64,000 nt of DNA from Eopsaltria australis (lineage: Eukaryota; Chordata; Aves; Passeriformes; Petroicidae), in assembly GCA_034509425.1 (NCBI GenBank), contig JAVTVJ010000550.1, forward strand, positions 2,546,994 through 2,610,993, given 5' to 3'. The notes under the pieces are model-generated. The model saw only the letters and a list, made by a program, of their open reading frames with translations. It was not told the DNA's origin and did no database searches. Numbering within the stretch: the stretch's first letter is position 1; each line of letters opens with the position of its first letter. Positions 25,108 through 37,400 of the stretch are shown one piece after another. The position numbers and the translations under genes were made by a program.

Positions 25108-27892
25108 CTCATCAACTTTGAGACTTAAAATATTCCAGGACTTCTTCCAGTCTTCCAGAATTTTCTGTAAGCTGGATCAAAGTGAAGCCATTCAGCAGCC
25201 TTCTGCTCTTGCATTGTGGACTGCCCACTGACTGACTCAGTTGTTCACAAGTGTGAACCATGCAGAGACTGCTGTTTTAGAGAGGTGTATATTTTGGTTT
25301 GTGCTTGGATAACGGGTCTTCTAAGAAAATATTCTTTTTCTGTTTCATTCATTTTTTCTCAAGCTCAACTAGAGTCTGGGGATAAAAGCGCTCTTACACC
25401 ACCAAAGAATTTACTGTTTTTTATTTTTAAATGCATGGAATGAGTCTTGTGCTCTGATCCTGGAAGAGCTTGTGAAGATTTAGCCTCATGCCTTTAGCCT
25501 TATTAACTTGATGTCAAGATTATGTAGCTATGTGAATCTTTGAAGGACTTGTCACTGCATTTTGTTAAGTTGAGCATCTAAGGCAGTCTTGCTATGATAT
25601 TGTAGAAAAATATTTGTGACTACTAGCTACCTTCTAGCCAAAGAAAATGTCTGAAAATCATGACATTTTCACTGACAGCTAACAGATATTCCCCCTGGAA
25701 AGATACAATAAAAATCCAGAGTCTAATATTCAAATTTCCCCTAAATCAACCACTCAAGCAACAGTTTCTAGTCTATCCAACATGAGTGAGAAATCACATT
25801 CCTATCTGAATAAGAAACTATAGATGATAACACTTGAAGTAAACTATTTCCAAACCTTAACCAGACTAAAACAATATGCTGAGAACAGAGGGCACTCACC
25901 CAGAATAAAACCACTCTAAAACCTGGACACAGTTGTAATGTTTTTATAAAACAAAAAATGAGGACTGCTTTCAGAGCAAAAATTTTAAGGTAGGTTTTCT
26001 GCTGGATCCCTGGAGTAGGTGACTTTAAATTAGAGATTAAATATAAACAAGACTTTGCCCTTAAAATACATATGATGGTCGCATTACCCTCTACTATAAG
26101 GGAACTTTTACCACGCAGAGGATGAACTCATAGAGTGCTGGAGTGAGTGAAAGTGAGTGAAGAAGGAAAATTATTGGTAGAATCATCAGACTGTCAGACA
26201 GAAACAGCCTTTTTCCATACGAGCTGTGAGGAATCCGGTCCAGAAAAGCAAAGAACCTGGTTTAGCCTCTGTGCAAAACCTAGATTCCCATCTGACTTTC
26301 TAGAGACCTTCACAGCTCCTTTACTGGTTTTCTTCCCTTCTCTCCCTTTCCCACCAATCCATATCCACACTGAACCATGAACTATTCCATGCATAGCTTG
26401 GCACCTACAAAAGAGCCACAACCAACACACGGATTGCACAGGAGAGGCAGGGGATGTAATTCACCACTACGAATAATTGATACCTGAAACCTAAGTGGAA
26501 AGAGATTAACTCTGAGGCCTGTCAAGATACTGCTGCTGCTTGTTGCACCACACCAAGCAGCAGCACTGTTGTTAATCTTTGCCACAGAAAACACATATTT
26601 TATTTTATAACATTATGAGCAATCCTCACATGTTTTCCTAAAGGAGGAGAGTCAAAAAAAGCAGAGGAAAATAGATAGGTAAGACAGTAAAAAGAAATGC
26701 AATGAAACAAACATGCAGCTAAGAGCCATCTTATCCTGCTATATCTGTCCTCCCCTCTAGACACCCCTATGGAGCTATTTTAGTAAGGTTGGCTATTTAT
26801 TATATTGTTAGCCCTGCTGCTTGATTTATTGGGCCTTGGTTGCCTCAAGGAGTGAGAAAATCTCTCTCCCTTCTCAGTTTAGAACAGAAGAAAATTTTAT
26901 TACAATCTCTGTGGTGCACCCCGGTCCTTTCTTAGTGATGCTATTTCTGGCACTGACTGATTGAAAAGTGCTTCTGTCCCCCACATGGCTGCTGGTTCAA
27001 CACTTTTTGACATTTCTAAAAATTCGTGCTCTTCCTGCCAACTCCCTGTTGCTTTCTAAACCTTTTTAATCCTGAAGAATGCAAACTAATCTACTGAGAG
27101 AAAGAAGCTGGTCCTGGGAAGCAGAGCTGGAAATGTCAGAGTGGTAGAAATGATAAATTTACCTGCTAGGGAAAGAGAGCCAACACAAGAGAGGGGCTGT
27201 TAAGAAACGTCGCTGACACTGTGACCTGTTAGTATTATCTACTGTAAAGAATCATGCAGTATATTATTAAGCAGAACTGTGTAATATCTTCTTAAAAAAA
27301 GAATGGTTTGAAGGCAATCACAAAGCATGGTTAATCAAGTGGAATAAAGCAGTGGTCCCTGAGGGAGACTTAAACTACTTAGACCTAAGTACAGCTAATA
27401 AAAGTTAGCAATTCAAGAGAGTTTCCAAAAGACTTTATTATTACTATTGTTGTGTCATGCCTGATCTTTTGAATGGAAAGGTCAAAGAGCCTATCATGTG
27501 CTAACCTGATAGATTTATTTTCCACAGAGCAATCTATATATGCAGAGAACATTAGTGCCTTGAAAGAACCCCTCTTCCCTCTTCTCACTTTTCAACCTGT
27601 ACAATTACTTTGCAGAAGGCCTCCTCATTCCAGAAAGAAAGAAACAAAGTTTCTATTCTAATTATAACACCATAAAACAATAGATTCCAGGTTTTTAGCA
27701 GAGTCACTTTTCATATTTCTTTACCTTGTTACATCCACAATGATGCATTTAAAACAAATGTCTTCTGTCATTTCATTGCAGTCATAGCTCTTTACAGAAA
27801 CAAGGCTACCTTCAGCTAGGTAACCAGGCATCTAAAGACAAGGCCTTCCATCTAGGCTGCAGGCAGCAAAATTCAACCATGGTTTACCCTCA
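25108..27892. other. Non-coding stretch, nothing recognised
   Basis: No recognisable gene, transposon or repeat. All open frames are about 80 codons or shorter (for example minus strand 26194-26439) and without domains. Confidence 0.6.
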
Positions 27893-27943
27893 AGCATGCA
27901 GCACTAGCATGCAGCACAGCATGCTAGCACTAGTACTAGCAGG
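27893..27943. repeat. Palindromic CTAG/GCATGC-rich patch
   Basis: AGCATGCAGCAC occurs at 27893-27904 and nearly again at about 27906-27917. CTAGCATGC and GCATGCTAG form a perfect 9-bp hairpin with the loop AGCACA. The following GCTAGCACTAGTACTAGC is itself a near-palindrome with two mismatches. The patch looks like local duplication and inversion of a short unit. Confidence 0.7.
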
Positions 27944-30900
27944 AAGCCCAGTTTGAAGAAAAATAAGCTATAATACACAGTGGGGATAAGGGTTCTGAGC
28001 GTTTCAAAGCCATACTTCCCAGGTGCCTGGTTTTCTTAACCCTTTACTCTAGCATGTTGGAAGCAGACACGTTCCCTTCAAACTCAAATATTTCCCATTG
28101 ACTGTGCCTGGCTTCAGCAGACCACTCAGCACCCTTTCAGCCTGAGCACACCTATCCCCACCCCAGCATTGCTCCTCTCTGGCAGCATTCAGAAAACTTT
28201 ACATTCATTAGAATGTAACTTGGGTAACGCTAAGATTCTCTAAATACCAGTTGGGTTTCATTGCTGTTTCAAGACACCAGAGGCACTTGGCTGGTAAAAG
28301 CCCAGAAGTGCCAAGATTCAGGGCTGTTCAATTCTGACTGTAAGCAGAATATTTGGAGATCAGACAGTCTGACACTATTTTTTTTATTCCACCTGTATAG
28401 TGGAAGAATGGACTAGACATTGAGCTTTCAACATAATAATTGTCAAAAAAAACTTAGAAAATGTATCACCAAGAAAATAAAAGTTTCTTTTTAGTGGAAG
28501 ATTCACCACTTCTCTAGCTTTACGAACAAAACACCAGCAAATAGCAGAACTCAGCCTTCGACTAGTTTCTTTGTTCCTACCAAAGGGCAAGACTGAGAAA
28601 AAATATAGTTACCAACAATGACAATCTATATAGTGAATACTTTAGATGGCATCCTGGGCTAGCTTTAAAATGGGATTTATATGTATTTTCTTTGACATTT
28701 GGCAGCATATATTCCAGTACAATTTGGATGTTCCCTGCTAGGAAGCATCCACTTATGAGAAAAACTTCTAGAAGAAAGTGAAGGAAAAAGACATTAAGGA
28801 ATAGGAAATTAATTGTTAGCTTGGCTTCATCTGTGTCCATCAAAACCTTGACTTTCTTTTCCTCTCTTCTCAGTGACAGGTCACTTGTGATGCAAATCTA
28901 GAAAACTGCCATTGAAAACTCCTGTACAAACTAAAATAAAATCCAAAGACTTAATTTCAGTGACTTTCCATTTTCCATACCCCAAAAAGAGCTATCTATC
29001 TGACTGCTCTCTATGGTGCAGAACTATATGCACAGTTGCCATCTGGCCTGGAAGAGAGTTTGACACTGGAGCAGAAGCAGCAATGAAATGTGCTAGCAGT
29101 GCTGCTTACTGTAGCTAATATTAGTAATTCAGCTCCATTAAGCTGAAACTTACTGGATTCATTAGCAACATGAAACATATAGGAAAAAACAGAACTCTGC
29201 ATTCCCTGCCTGTCAGATTAATAAATTCCATGAAGTTGCATTAGACATCTTAGGTTAACTAAGGAAGAAGAGCACAGAAAAGGAAACAAATCAGGGGAAA
29301 AACAGTTCAAGAACAAGAATACATCCAAAGAACAGAGCATGACCCACAGGATTTGCATAATTCCCACTTTTGCAGAGCATCCAACATACATTTGACCTAC
29401 TTATACATTCAAACACTGTGATTTTTATGGTCTCTCCATCTCAAGATGCCTTTCAGCACTGCAGGGAATTTTAGCCATGTACCAAATCACACAGAGCCTG
29501 CTGAAGACTAGCTCAAACCCTCAAGGGCCAAAAGCAGCATGGAAGGTTTCACTGCAGGCACATCAGTGAACTCAGGAACTAAACCTGGAAGTTTACAGCA
29601 CAAGATTCAGTTGTCATCTCCACCCCCTGACCCAGGGATATTCTCCCTTCTTGTTCATCCCTCCTGATTTAGGGGCTTCAGAGGAAGATGGTCACCTCCC
29701 ATGCCTACCACAGTTCAGCCCTGATATCAAGGGGCTGATGTGATACAAATAAAAAATGGAGATATGTACAATCACTCTTTAAGGCCATCTCCAAATCCCT
29801 TGAGATTAGCATGGCTTCTCCTCCCTCAGACAGGCAGAATACTCTTACTCTGTACCCTATTGCTGTGCAGCACACATTTCCTTCAGGAAAAAGAAAATAC
29901 ACCTTCAGCAAATCCAGAAATATCAGGCTCTCATTGGGAGGAAACAGGTGTGTTACAGAATGTCATGAGACAGCTTTCTCTAGCAGAGCTCACCAGAGGC
30001 ATCCCTAAGTGAGGGATGGGGGAAGAAAGCTCTCCCCATGGTAACCTTTTAAAAGGGCATCCTGCCAGTCAGCAGGCATTTGACTTTTGAAGGTCCCTGG
30101 GTCCCACAGCCAAAACCCCTCTGCTTATCCTTCTCAGAGAGAGAACTCAGAAATGTAAAAGAGTGCTTTAATTATAAACAGTAAGGGTAAAAGCCTGGTT
30201 TTAATAAGTCAGTGGTGAAACTCTCCTCAACTTCTAAAAGGCATTTCAAAGTTGCAGTGTTGGTTTTAGGTTTTTAAGTTTATGACTTTTTTTTTTTTTT
30301 TCCTTCTGAAATGTTGGTTTGAAAGTACCTATGAAGGTGGCTACAATTACTTGTGACCTATGTAATACATACAGTACCTTGTTATCATATACTAGTGAGG
30401 TATTCTCACTATTTACTCCTCTCCTAAAGGGTACAGAGGACATGGTTTGGAGACGAAACTTCTGTTTCAACTTTCATGTTATTGCCACAGTGGTCTCCCT
30501 GGCTCATTTTGATTTTGAATTTAGAAAATTGAAATTCTTATCTCTCTGACCATATATCCTGTAAGATTTGAGTCAGATTCCAGACTCCCTGATACTTTTT
30601 TATGCTGCATATATAGTGCAACTGCAGAACTGAGTTTCTCAGCTCATATATCCTCTTTTCAGATACACTGAAGTCACAACAACCATAGCCCCTTTCCTGA
30701 CTTTACATAGTAGCAGATTAGGGGGCCCAGAAAATCCTTTTCACTCCACACCACTGTGACATGAAAATTTTAGACTCAGAGATAGTCTGCTGCATCTCTG
30801 TGGTAACATTTACACCTCACAATGGTGAATTCCTGTACTTTATCCTTTACACGCTGAGCTTTACAAGTTCTTCCTCCTATTAGCTGTTATTAATTAGCCT

Positions 30901-31289
30901 TGAAGCAAATTTTCCTTTAATTTCACCTTTATTTCCATTGTAATCAACCCTCATACAACAGCAGCCTCTTATTTTTTCATGCTTGGTACACTTATATTGG
31001 AAAATGGGTTTATCTACAGAGTTACACAGACTATCACAATTTATAACAGTGTGTTTAATTCTTTGGAACCAAACAGCACTAACTGCCTTGAGCTGCTTGG
31101 TGGGAAATTAGATTTGTGCTAAACTGCTTAATGCTCTGGGGAATGCAGAACAAACTAGATGTGGCAATTTTATGGGTTTCAGAACTTCAAAATGACTATA
31201 TTTTTATCACTATCAGTGAGCTTGGATGTCATTAGCTAAGATTTTTTTTATATATATCATTGTCCCAAAATGGATTTAAGCTTAAAAAT
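27944..31289. other. Non-coding stretch, nothing recognised
   Basis: AT-rich. Open frames 28577-28843 (minus, 88 codons) and 29740-30012 (plus, 90) have no domain. The only feature is a 15-base T run at 30287-30301. No transposon or RNA gene seen. Confidence 0.55.
30287..30301 (+). repeat. Poly-T run
   Basis: Fifteen consecutive T bases. No retrocopy is recognised beside it. Confidence 0.9.
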
Positions 31290-31319
31290 GGGGAGGGAAG
31301 GGTGGGGGGAGGAGGGGGG
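31290..31319 (+). other. G-quadruplex motif
   Basis: G runs of 4, 3, 3, 6 and 6 are separated by only one or two bases (A, AA, T) or by the short AGGA spacer. This meets the canonical rule of four or more runs of at least three G with short loops. It stands out in an otherwise AT-rich region. No gene is next to it, so no promoter role can be argued. Confidence 0.85.
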
Positions 31320-34178
31320 ATATGCAAAACATCTCTAATTTAAAACACTTTACATTTACAATATGGAATGAAAGAAAGAAAGACAATTTGGGAGCAGTTT
31401 CATTTAAATTTTACCTTTTAGATAAGACTACATCAGTAAATGTGATGTGCTTTCAGATTGGCAATCTAGAAGTAACACTTAAATTAAAAACATGGAAAAA
31501 CACTTCTGTCTTACTCCTTTTCCAAACTGCAGCAGAAGGACAGATCTCAAATCCATTCTCTCATGACACTACCCAGGTCACATAGAGAAGGGGGAAAGAA
31601 ACAAAAAAAAGATTATAAAATTATTTATGCTCAACCATTTAATAGGCATTCCACTGACACCACACTATTTCTGAATAACAGCCACTGCTGTATGGACAAG
31701 AGTTCTTTATTTAAATTCCCAAGCTGTTAATGTAATATGATAATGCAACACAATTAGCTATTTCAGCAAGACTTGATATTACCAAATCGTTTATTGCATG
31801 ATGAAGTGCCGTCTCCATTATGAAATTTCATAAAATACATTTATCATGTCAAAAATATATATCTGCAATAGAAGGACAATAGAAATTGTTAACAAGATGA
31901 TGAAGCTTCTGGAGCAGTAATTATGTGGCTAAAAGGCTGTGATTGTCCCACAATGCTTCCAAGGCTGTTCTCTGCAAGCGAGATCCGTATTGCAATGTTT
32001 TGTGCTAAATTCACTGCCAATTCTGCCATTGCTAAGGACAAGAAAATTGATAATTTTCCTGTCCTTAGAAATGCTGTGGAAAGATAAAATACACAATGGA
32101 GGAGTCTGGATTTGCAAACAAACTACGCATGTCTGCTGAGTTATGAAAATATAGGAACCTATTCTTGTGCTGAAAGGAGAAGGGTTTGAATATTTCTGTA
32201 TTGCTTCAGTGTGATGAACAGGCAAGTCAAGCTTGACCCATCTGTCCAGTTGCTGTTGCCAGATATTGGCCTTCATAGAGCTGAAAAAAAATTACTTTCA
32301 AAAATTTATCTGCCTTTTTGGTTGAATTATCAAAAAAGCTCCTTGATTAGATCTTTTTCTTTAATGATAGATCAATGACTAAAAGTCTCTGCAAGGACTT
32401 CACAGAGTTCTGATAGGACTTTCCACATTTTTAAGTCTATGCCAATGAACATGTTTTCAAATAACTGGAGCTTTTAATAGGATTAGCTGTAATTGGGATC
32501 TATGTCATCAAGCCTACTGCGGCAGGGAACAAGGAAGAACTGGGACAGAAAAACAAAAGTAAGAATAGGCTTGGGTATCTAATATATCATAGTTAAATGA
32601 CTAGGTCTGGAGATCTATACAAACCTGAAAATCTTAAAAAGCAGTGAGGAAAAAACTTGTCCTACTATGATTTCAAAAAAGTATATGTACAGCATAAAAA
32701 ACCCTGAGTCTGTAGAAACCTGGACTTCTACCACAGTGCCTTTCTTGGAAAGAGATTTGAAGAGCTAGATGCTGTCCTCATACAGACAGACTAATTATGG
32801 AGACTGATATACTAAAGCTTTAATAAGGGCTATTGCCAAGTAATTACCTCCATTAGTATTTCTAGACTTACATCATTGGAAATTATTGTTAAATGATGCC
32901 CTTTCCTGTCAGATGCGTATCTATCAGGGCAGTGGTTTTCATAAAGCCAATTTTAAATTTTGGGCAAGGTAGACAGAGTCTATTGAAAAGCAGAAACATT
33001 TAATGAAACCAAGAACAGTACCTGTACTGTGTATGTAGATTGAAATCTTCAACCCATCCAAGCTGTTGAGCAGTCAGGAGTTAAAAGAGATTAAATGGAT
33101 TTCATTCTTCAGTGTATAATGGAAGTAATTTCTTTCCCGCAACCAGTAAGTCTGCAAAAGTTTTCATAAACTTCTCTTTACTGCTGATGAGACCTAGAAG
33201 AAGAGCACTTGTCCAGCTGCTGAGAAAAACTGCTGGGCTGTCTTTCTGGTGTTTTTTTATTGTTACTTTTATTGCTGTTTTTGTTGTAGGAGCTATTATT
33301 TTAAGCATACTATTATTGTTAGCATGTTTATTAGTAAACAATATAATTTAATAAATTAATATTATACATCACAATACTTGGATAAAAGGGAATAATCATA
33401 TTACTAAAGCATGATTATGTACAGGCACAACCCCTAAAAATAATAATAATTAAAATCCATGTTTTATCAATATAACTTGAACTTTGGTGTTTGGAAGGGC
33501 AAGTAGGAAGAACAGACATATATGAACAGCTGCAAATACCACCAACCAATATGAATCATTCCTGCTTGAATTCTTACACTCTTTGTATGGTTTTAGCACT
33601 TTGGTGAACCTCTCTTTGACATCAGTGATACTGGTCATTAAGCAGCAGCATACAATGTAGTTGAAGAGATCAGGGAAGATCAATTGCCACTAACAGAGAG
33701 AAAAAAAAAACCAACACAACTGCATCATTGTAAGTCTCCATTTGGGCTATTTTAATGACATTATGCAAGTTTGCAGAGTTGGGCAAGCGGAAAAATTCAT
33801 CATTTCCAATGACAGAAATAATTTTTCATTTTGGAGATTTAATTATTTTAAATCTCTATGCATATTTAATTTTAAGTAGCTTTCAAACTAATAAATATAT
33901 GCTGTGATTTTAAAGATAACTTCAAAATAGATTTCACTGTTTCTATGGTACTTCATTAAATCCACCTTTTTAGATAAAGTTTTGAATAAGAGGCCTTTGC
34001 CACAAGACTCTTCAAGGTGAAGCTGAATATGACCATTTTTTTTGTACTATGTTTCTTTGACCCTAGGTCAGTGTGATGAAATATGCAGTTCCGTCCAAGA
34101 ACTGGAAAAAGCAACACTGTCCACATCTCACAAGAGTGTGATTCATGTATTTCTAGGATAGGCCCAATGTAACAATCT
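31320..34178. other. Non-coding stretch with a candidate conserved element
   Basis: No gene recognised. Frames 31929-32276 (minus, 115 codons) and 33112-33351 (plus, 79, hydrophobic) have no domain or splice context. A candidate conserved element is listed separately at 31600-31920. Confidence 0.5.
31600..31920. promoter_or_regulatory. Candidate conserved non-coding element
   Basis: Complex, non-repetitive AT-rich sequence with many homeodomain- and POU-like words: GTTAATGTAATATGATAATG, CAATTAGC, ATTATTTATG, TTTATTGCATGATG, CAGTAATTATG. There are no tandem repeats or transposon ends. This is the texture of deeply conserved developmental enhancers, but conservation itself cannot be seen here. 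Confidence 0.25.
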
Positions 34179-34460
34179 GTGACTGAGATTTTAATAGAAA
34201 CATCTTCCATGTTTTTTAGTCTCTCAGAAGGAATTCTCCACTCCATGGGAACCAGCTGGATCCCTGTGTTTTCATACCATCTGTATGTGATCACTGAAAC
34301 AGGCACAGAAGTCCCACAGCCCAAGCGCTGCATACTTCTGGAGCACTCCCCTAAGAATGAGCTCATGTGTGAGCTAAAGAAATGGCTGAGACTGAAGATC
34401 ACTCCAGATGGTACAGTCCTGAAGGAAGCAAAAACACAACTGCAAGAATTTGAGATATAA
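34179..34460 (+). pseudogene. Coding-like remnant, product not recognised
   Basis: This frame stands apart from the chance frames of the window. From about 34245 to its TAA stop (34458-34460) the codons are coding-like: CTG, GAG, AAG, CTC, GTG and ATC are frequent, and the product is balanced and rich in Lys, Glu and Leu in its last 50 residues. The stop overlaps an AATAAA, and about 15 bases later there is a run of eight A, as in the 3' end of a processed retrocopy with a very short UTR. Upstream the same frame continues to look protein-like to about 34080 but is broken by stop codons (for example 34170-34172), and no convincing start codon exists. I read it as the decayed 3' end of a retrocopy or an old exon. 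No domain is recognised and no function is proposed. A 247-codon frame on the opposite strand (33956-34699) is Ser/Phe/Cys-rich and is more likely its shadow. Confidence 0.3.
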
Positions 34461-37400
34461 ATAAATGTCAGTGATGTATAAAAAAAATATTCAGGGTTTG
34501 AGTATATTTTCTTAATGGTATTTACAAAGACACACAGCAGTGTTTGAGATACTGTTACACGCCACTGGATTTCAGTTCGAAAGGACATCCAAGGCAGTAT
34601 CTTTGTAGACAGTATCTTGTATATTTGACACAAGCTGCATATCCCCACAGGAACATATTTACAGACCAAAACCTCTGATGCTGCAAACCTGACATCCAAA
34701 CTGCATGAATTTCAGGGAAAGTTTAGGTCAATTTAACACCATTCTGGCCCTATGTATTGGAAACTCAGCTTCTGGGTGAGCTTGTGGGAACATTCAGTCT
34801 ACACCCTCTGGGGCTGCTTACCAATGCAAACCCAACACAGCAAGGTGGGCAGCTGGGAGATTGGCTTCAAAAGCAGTGGCAGGGCAAAGCCAGCAACTCC
34901 TAAAGTGGACACATCTAACTTGCTCTGGCACTGCTAAGCTGTTCCTACTTCATCACTCCTCTATGGCCATAGGAAGAAAAATGCCATTGTGAATTCATCC
35001 CTGAATCTCAGTCTAGACTTTAATTTAAAAAAAAAGTGAAAATTTAGGTATCCTCTCATATTGCTTCCTAGGTAGTGACAGAGTGTGTGCCTATTAGTTA
35101 AGGCATGGGATAAGCCATTTTCATGAGCTGTCCTGGAATCATTCCTGAAAGAAACTGTATACATACTTGTTTTAAATCTTTTCAGGAAATATTTTTTTAC
35201 TAAAATTACTATTTTACTCGTCAGTTATGCTCAATGGCTAATTTTGACTGTTCTACACGTTACAATCTCAAGCAAACAGAAACAATGGTCAAGGGGGCAG
35301 GATGCAGAATATTTCATCTGGGGAAAAGATGGGGTAATACTCAGAAAGAATTTTTTCCCTTGTTCTCCTCAACTATCATTTTTCCAGAAAAGAGAAAGTA
35401 ATTTCTAATGCACTCAGAAGAAATCTGTCTGAGCAGCCAGGGCTATACTTAAAAATGTAAATACCTATGGATGGACATGAGTGTCTGGAATAAGTCATTT
35501 AACTCCAGTGCATGAGAGGAACCCCACACAGGAGGAACTTCTGGGGGCTCTCCCAGAATCTCAAGTGCTTGTTTATATTATTGGTTACTTGGATCACGAG
35601 TACTGCAGTCCTTCTATTCTGGAGGAAGGAATCCTTGAAGAGAAAACACAGTTTTGATGAATTTCCCTGTTAATCACAGCACTTCAGAGTACACGGAGCC
35701 CACACACAAGACAAGGCCCTCCTCTGGGAGCACACCACCTCCTCAGCACACCTTCAGTCTCCAATCCTCTGTCTTCAAGGGATGTTGGGTTCCCATGGGA
35801 TTGGTTTCACTTAAAGCTGAGCTGATTGAAAGAGCCTTCAGGTTTACTCTAGGAACTGAATGAGTTTGTCCAAATACCATCAGTGGAAGAAGAAACTTGG
35901 ATTTAACAATTTTTATTTTGCTCTTCTTCATTTATCATTTGCAATCTTTGGCTCCTATTGAATATAGGTCTATGTATAACCGCATTAAATGTATGAGATG
36001 TCTTTCAGTATTAATCATTTCATATATGTCAAAACACATTTTGTGAGCTGGCCAAAACAATATATAAATTTCTGTAATTTTAAAGAGTAATAGTAGCAAA
36101 AACTAAACACCATGCTGCAGCAATGAGCTTCTCACATAGTTCTTCCTCAAGATCCTGATTTAAATTCTGGTTTATCAATAAAATAGCACTACCAGCTTTG
36201 AAATTTTAATTTCCTTTTGAAATAAAGGTCTCATCTAGATAAAGCGGGTGTTGCTTGCCTCTCAATGCTCCCTACTTTCATTATACAGATTTTTATTTTT
36301 TTTCATACAGCTGCTAAATCCTATTTTCACAAGAGAAAAAAATTTGCACCTCCAATCATCAAAGCAGCATAATTTAGGCCTTTATTATGTCAGTCATGAA
36401 TTGTCTTTCTTGTGAGCTCACAATGTCATAATATTCTTTCTGATTAATGAGGATCCTACAATTACAGGGTAGGAACCGTCATGCTGTACAGCAGAGCCTG
36501 TCTAGAGGCAAAAATTACTGTTAATGCTAATGCATTACCGGAGAGTTAGGGGTGGAATTATTACTGTCAGCAAATCCAAAGGGTCTGCACCCACAAGATG
36601 GATGGCTTTTGTCATTTCTGGAATGCAGTTCTGGGTGGCCAATGAATTTTCTCATGGGACCTCACCAATTCCCACTGCCACTTTTTACATACTTAGTGTC
36701 CCGGCTTATATTACTTGGAGCACCTCTGCCCAGACAGGGGTGAAACAAAAGGGACCTAGAAAAGCTAGCCTGGCTAAATGAAAATCTATCACACCAAAAC
36801 AGACTGGTTTCAGTCTTCAAATTATAATCAGCTTCCCTCATTGAGGCAAAAAGCAAAATCAAATAACTCTTCAAATCAATCCTTGAATTATTATAGGCAA
36901 TTTGTTTCCTTTTTAGTTGCTTACAATGCATTTTCCCACCTGTAATCACAAAAATATCAAAGCCATTTCACAAACCTATGTGCTTTCTGTTATAGCTAGG
37001 GTACTTTCTTGAAACCTATGTATGATCCCCACTGTAGAAAAGCCAGGATATTTTTTATACTTGACTCAGTGACTTAGATAACTTAATCCTATGACTAAAT
37101 GGGAAAGGGACGTGACATTTTATGTGCTGCTTGAGTACTTTTCAAATTTTGCTCTCAGCATTTCTAGAGAGTACTTCAAGCTTTCTACTGTTTATTATTT
37201 TTCCACATCACTCAGTAATACAAGTATATACTAAAGATCAAAACCATAGGACCTGAAGTCTGAAAACCAATTTTTCCCTTTAGAAAATAAATACTCAGGA
37301 TGGGAATGATTAAATAACAAGTGGCACAAGTGATGTCAAAAACCAAAGTCTCTTTGATGCTGCACTTTCAGAACACAATATCATCTTCCTTGAATCCTCC

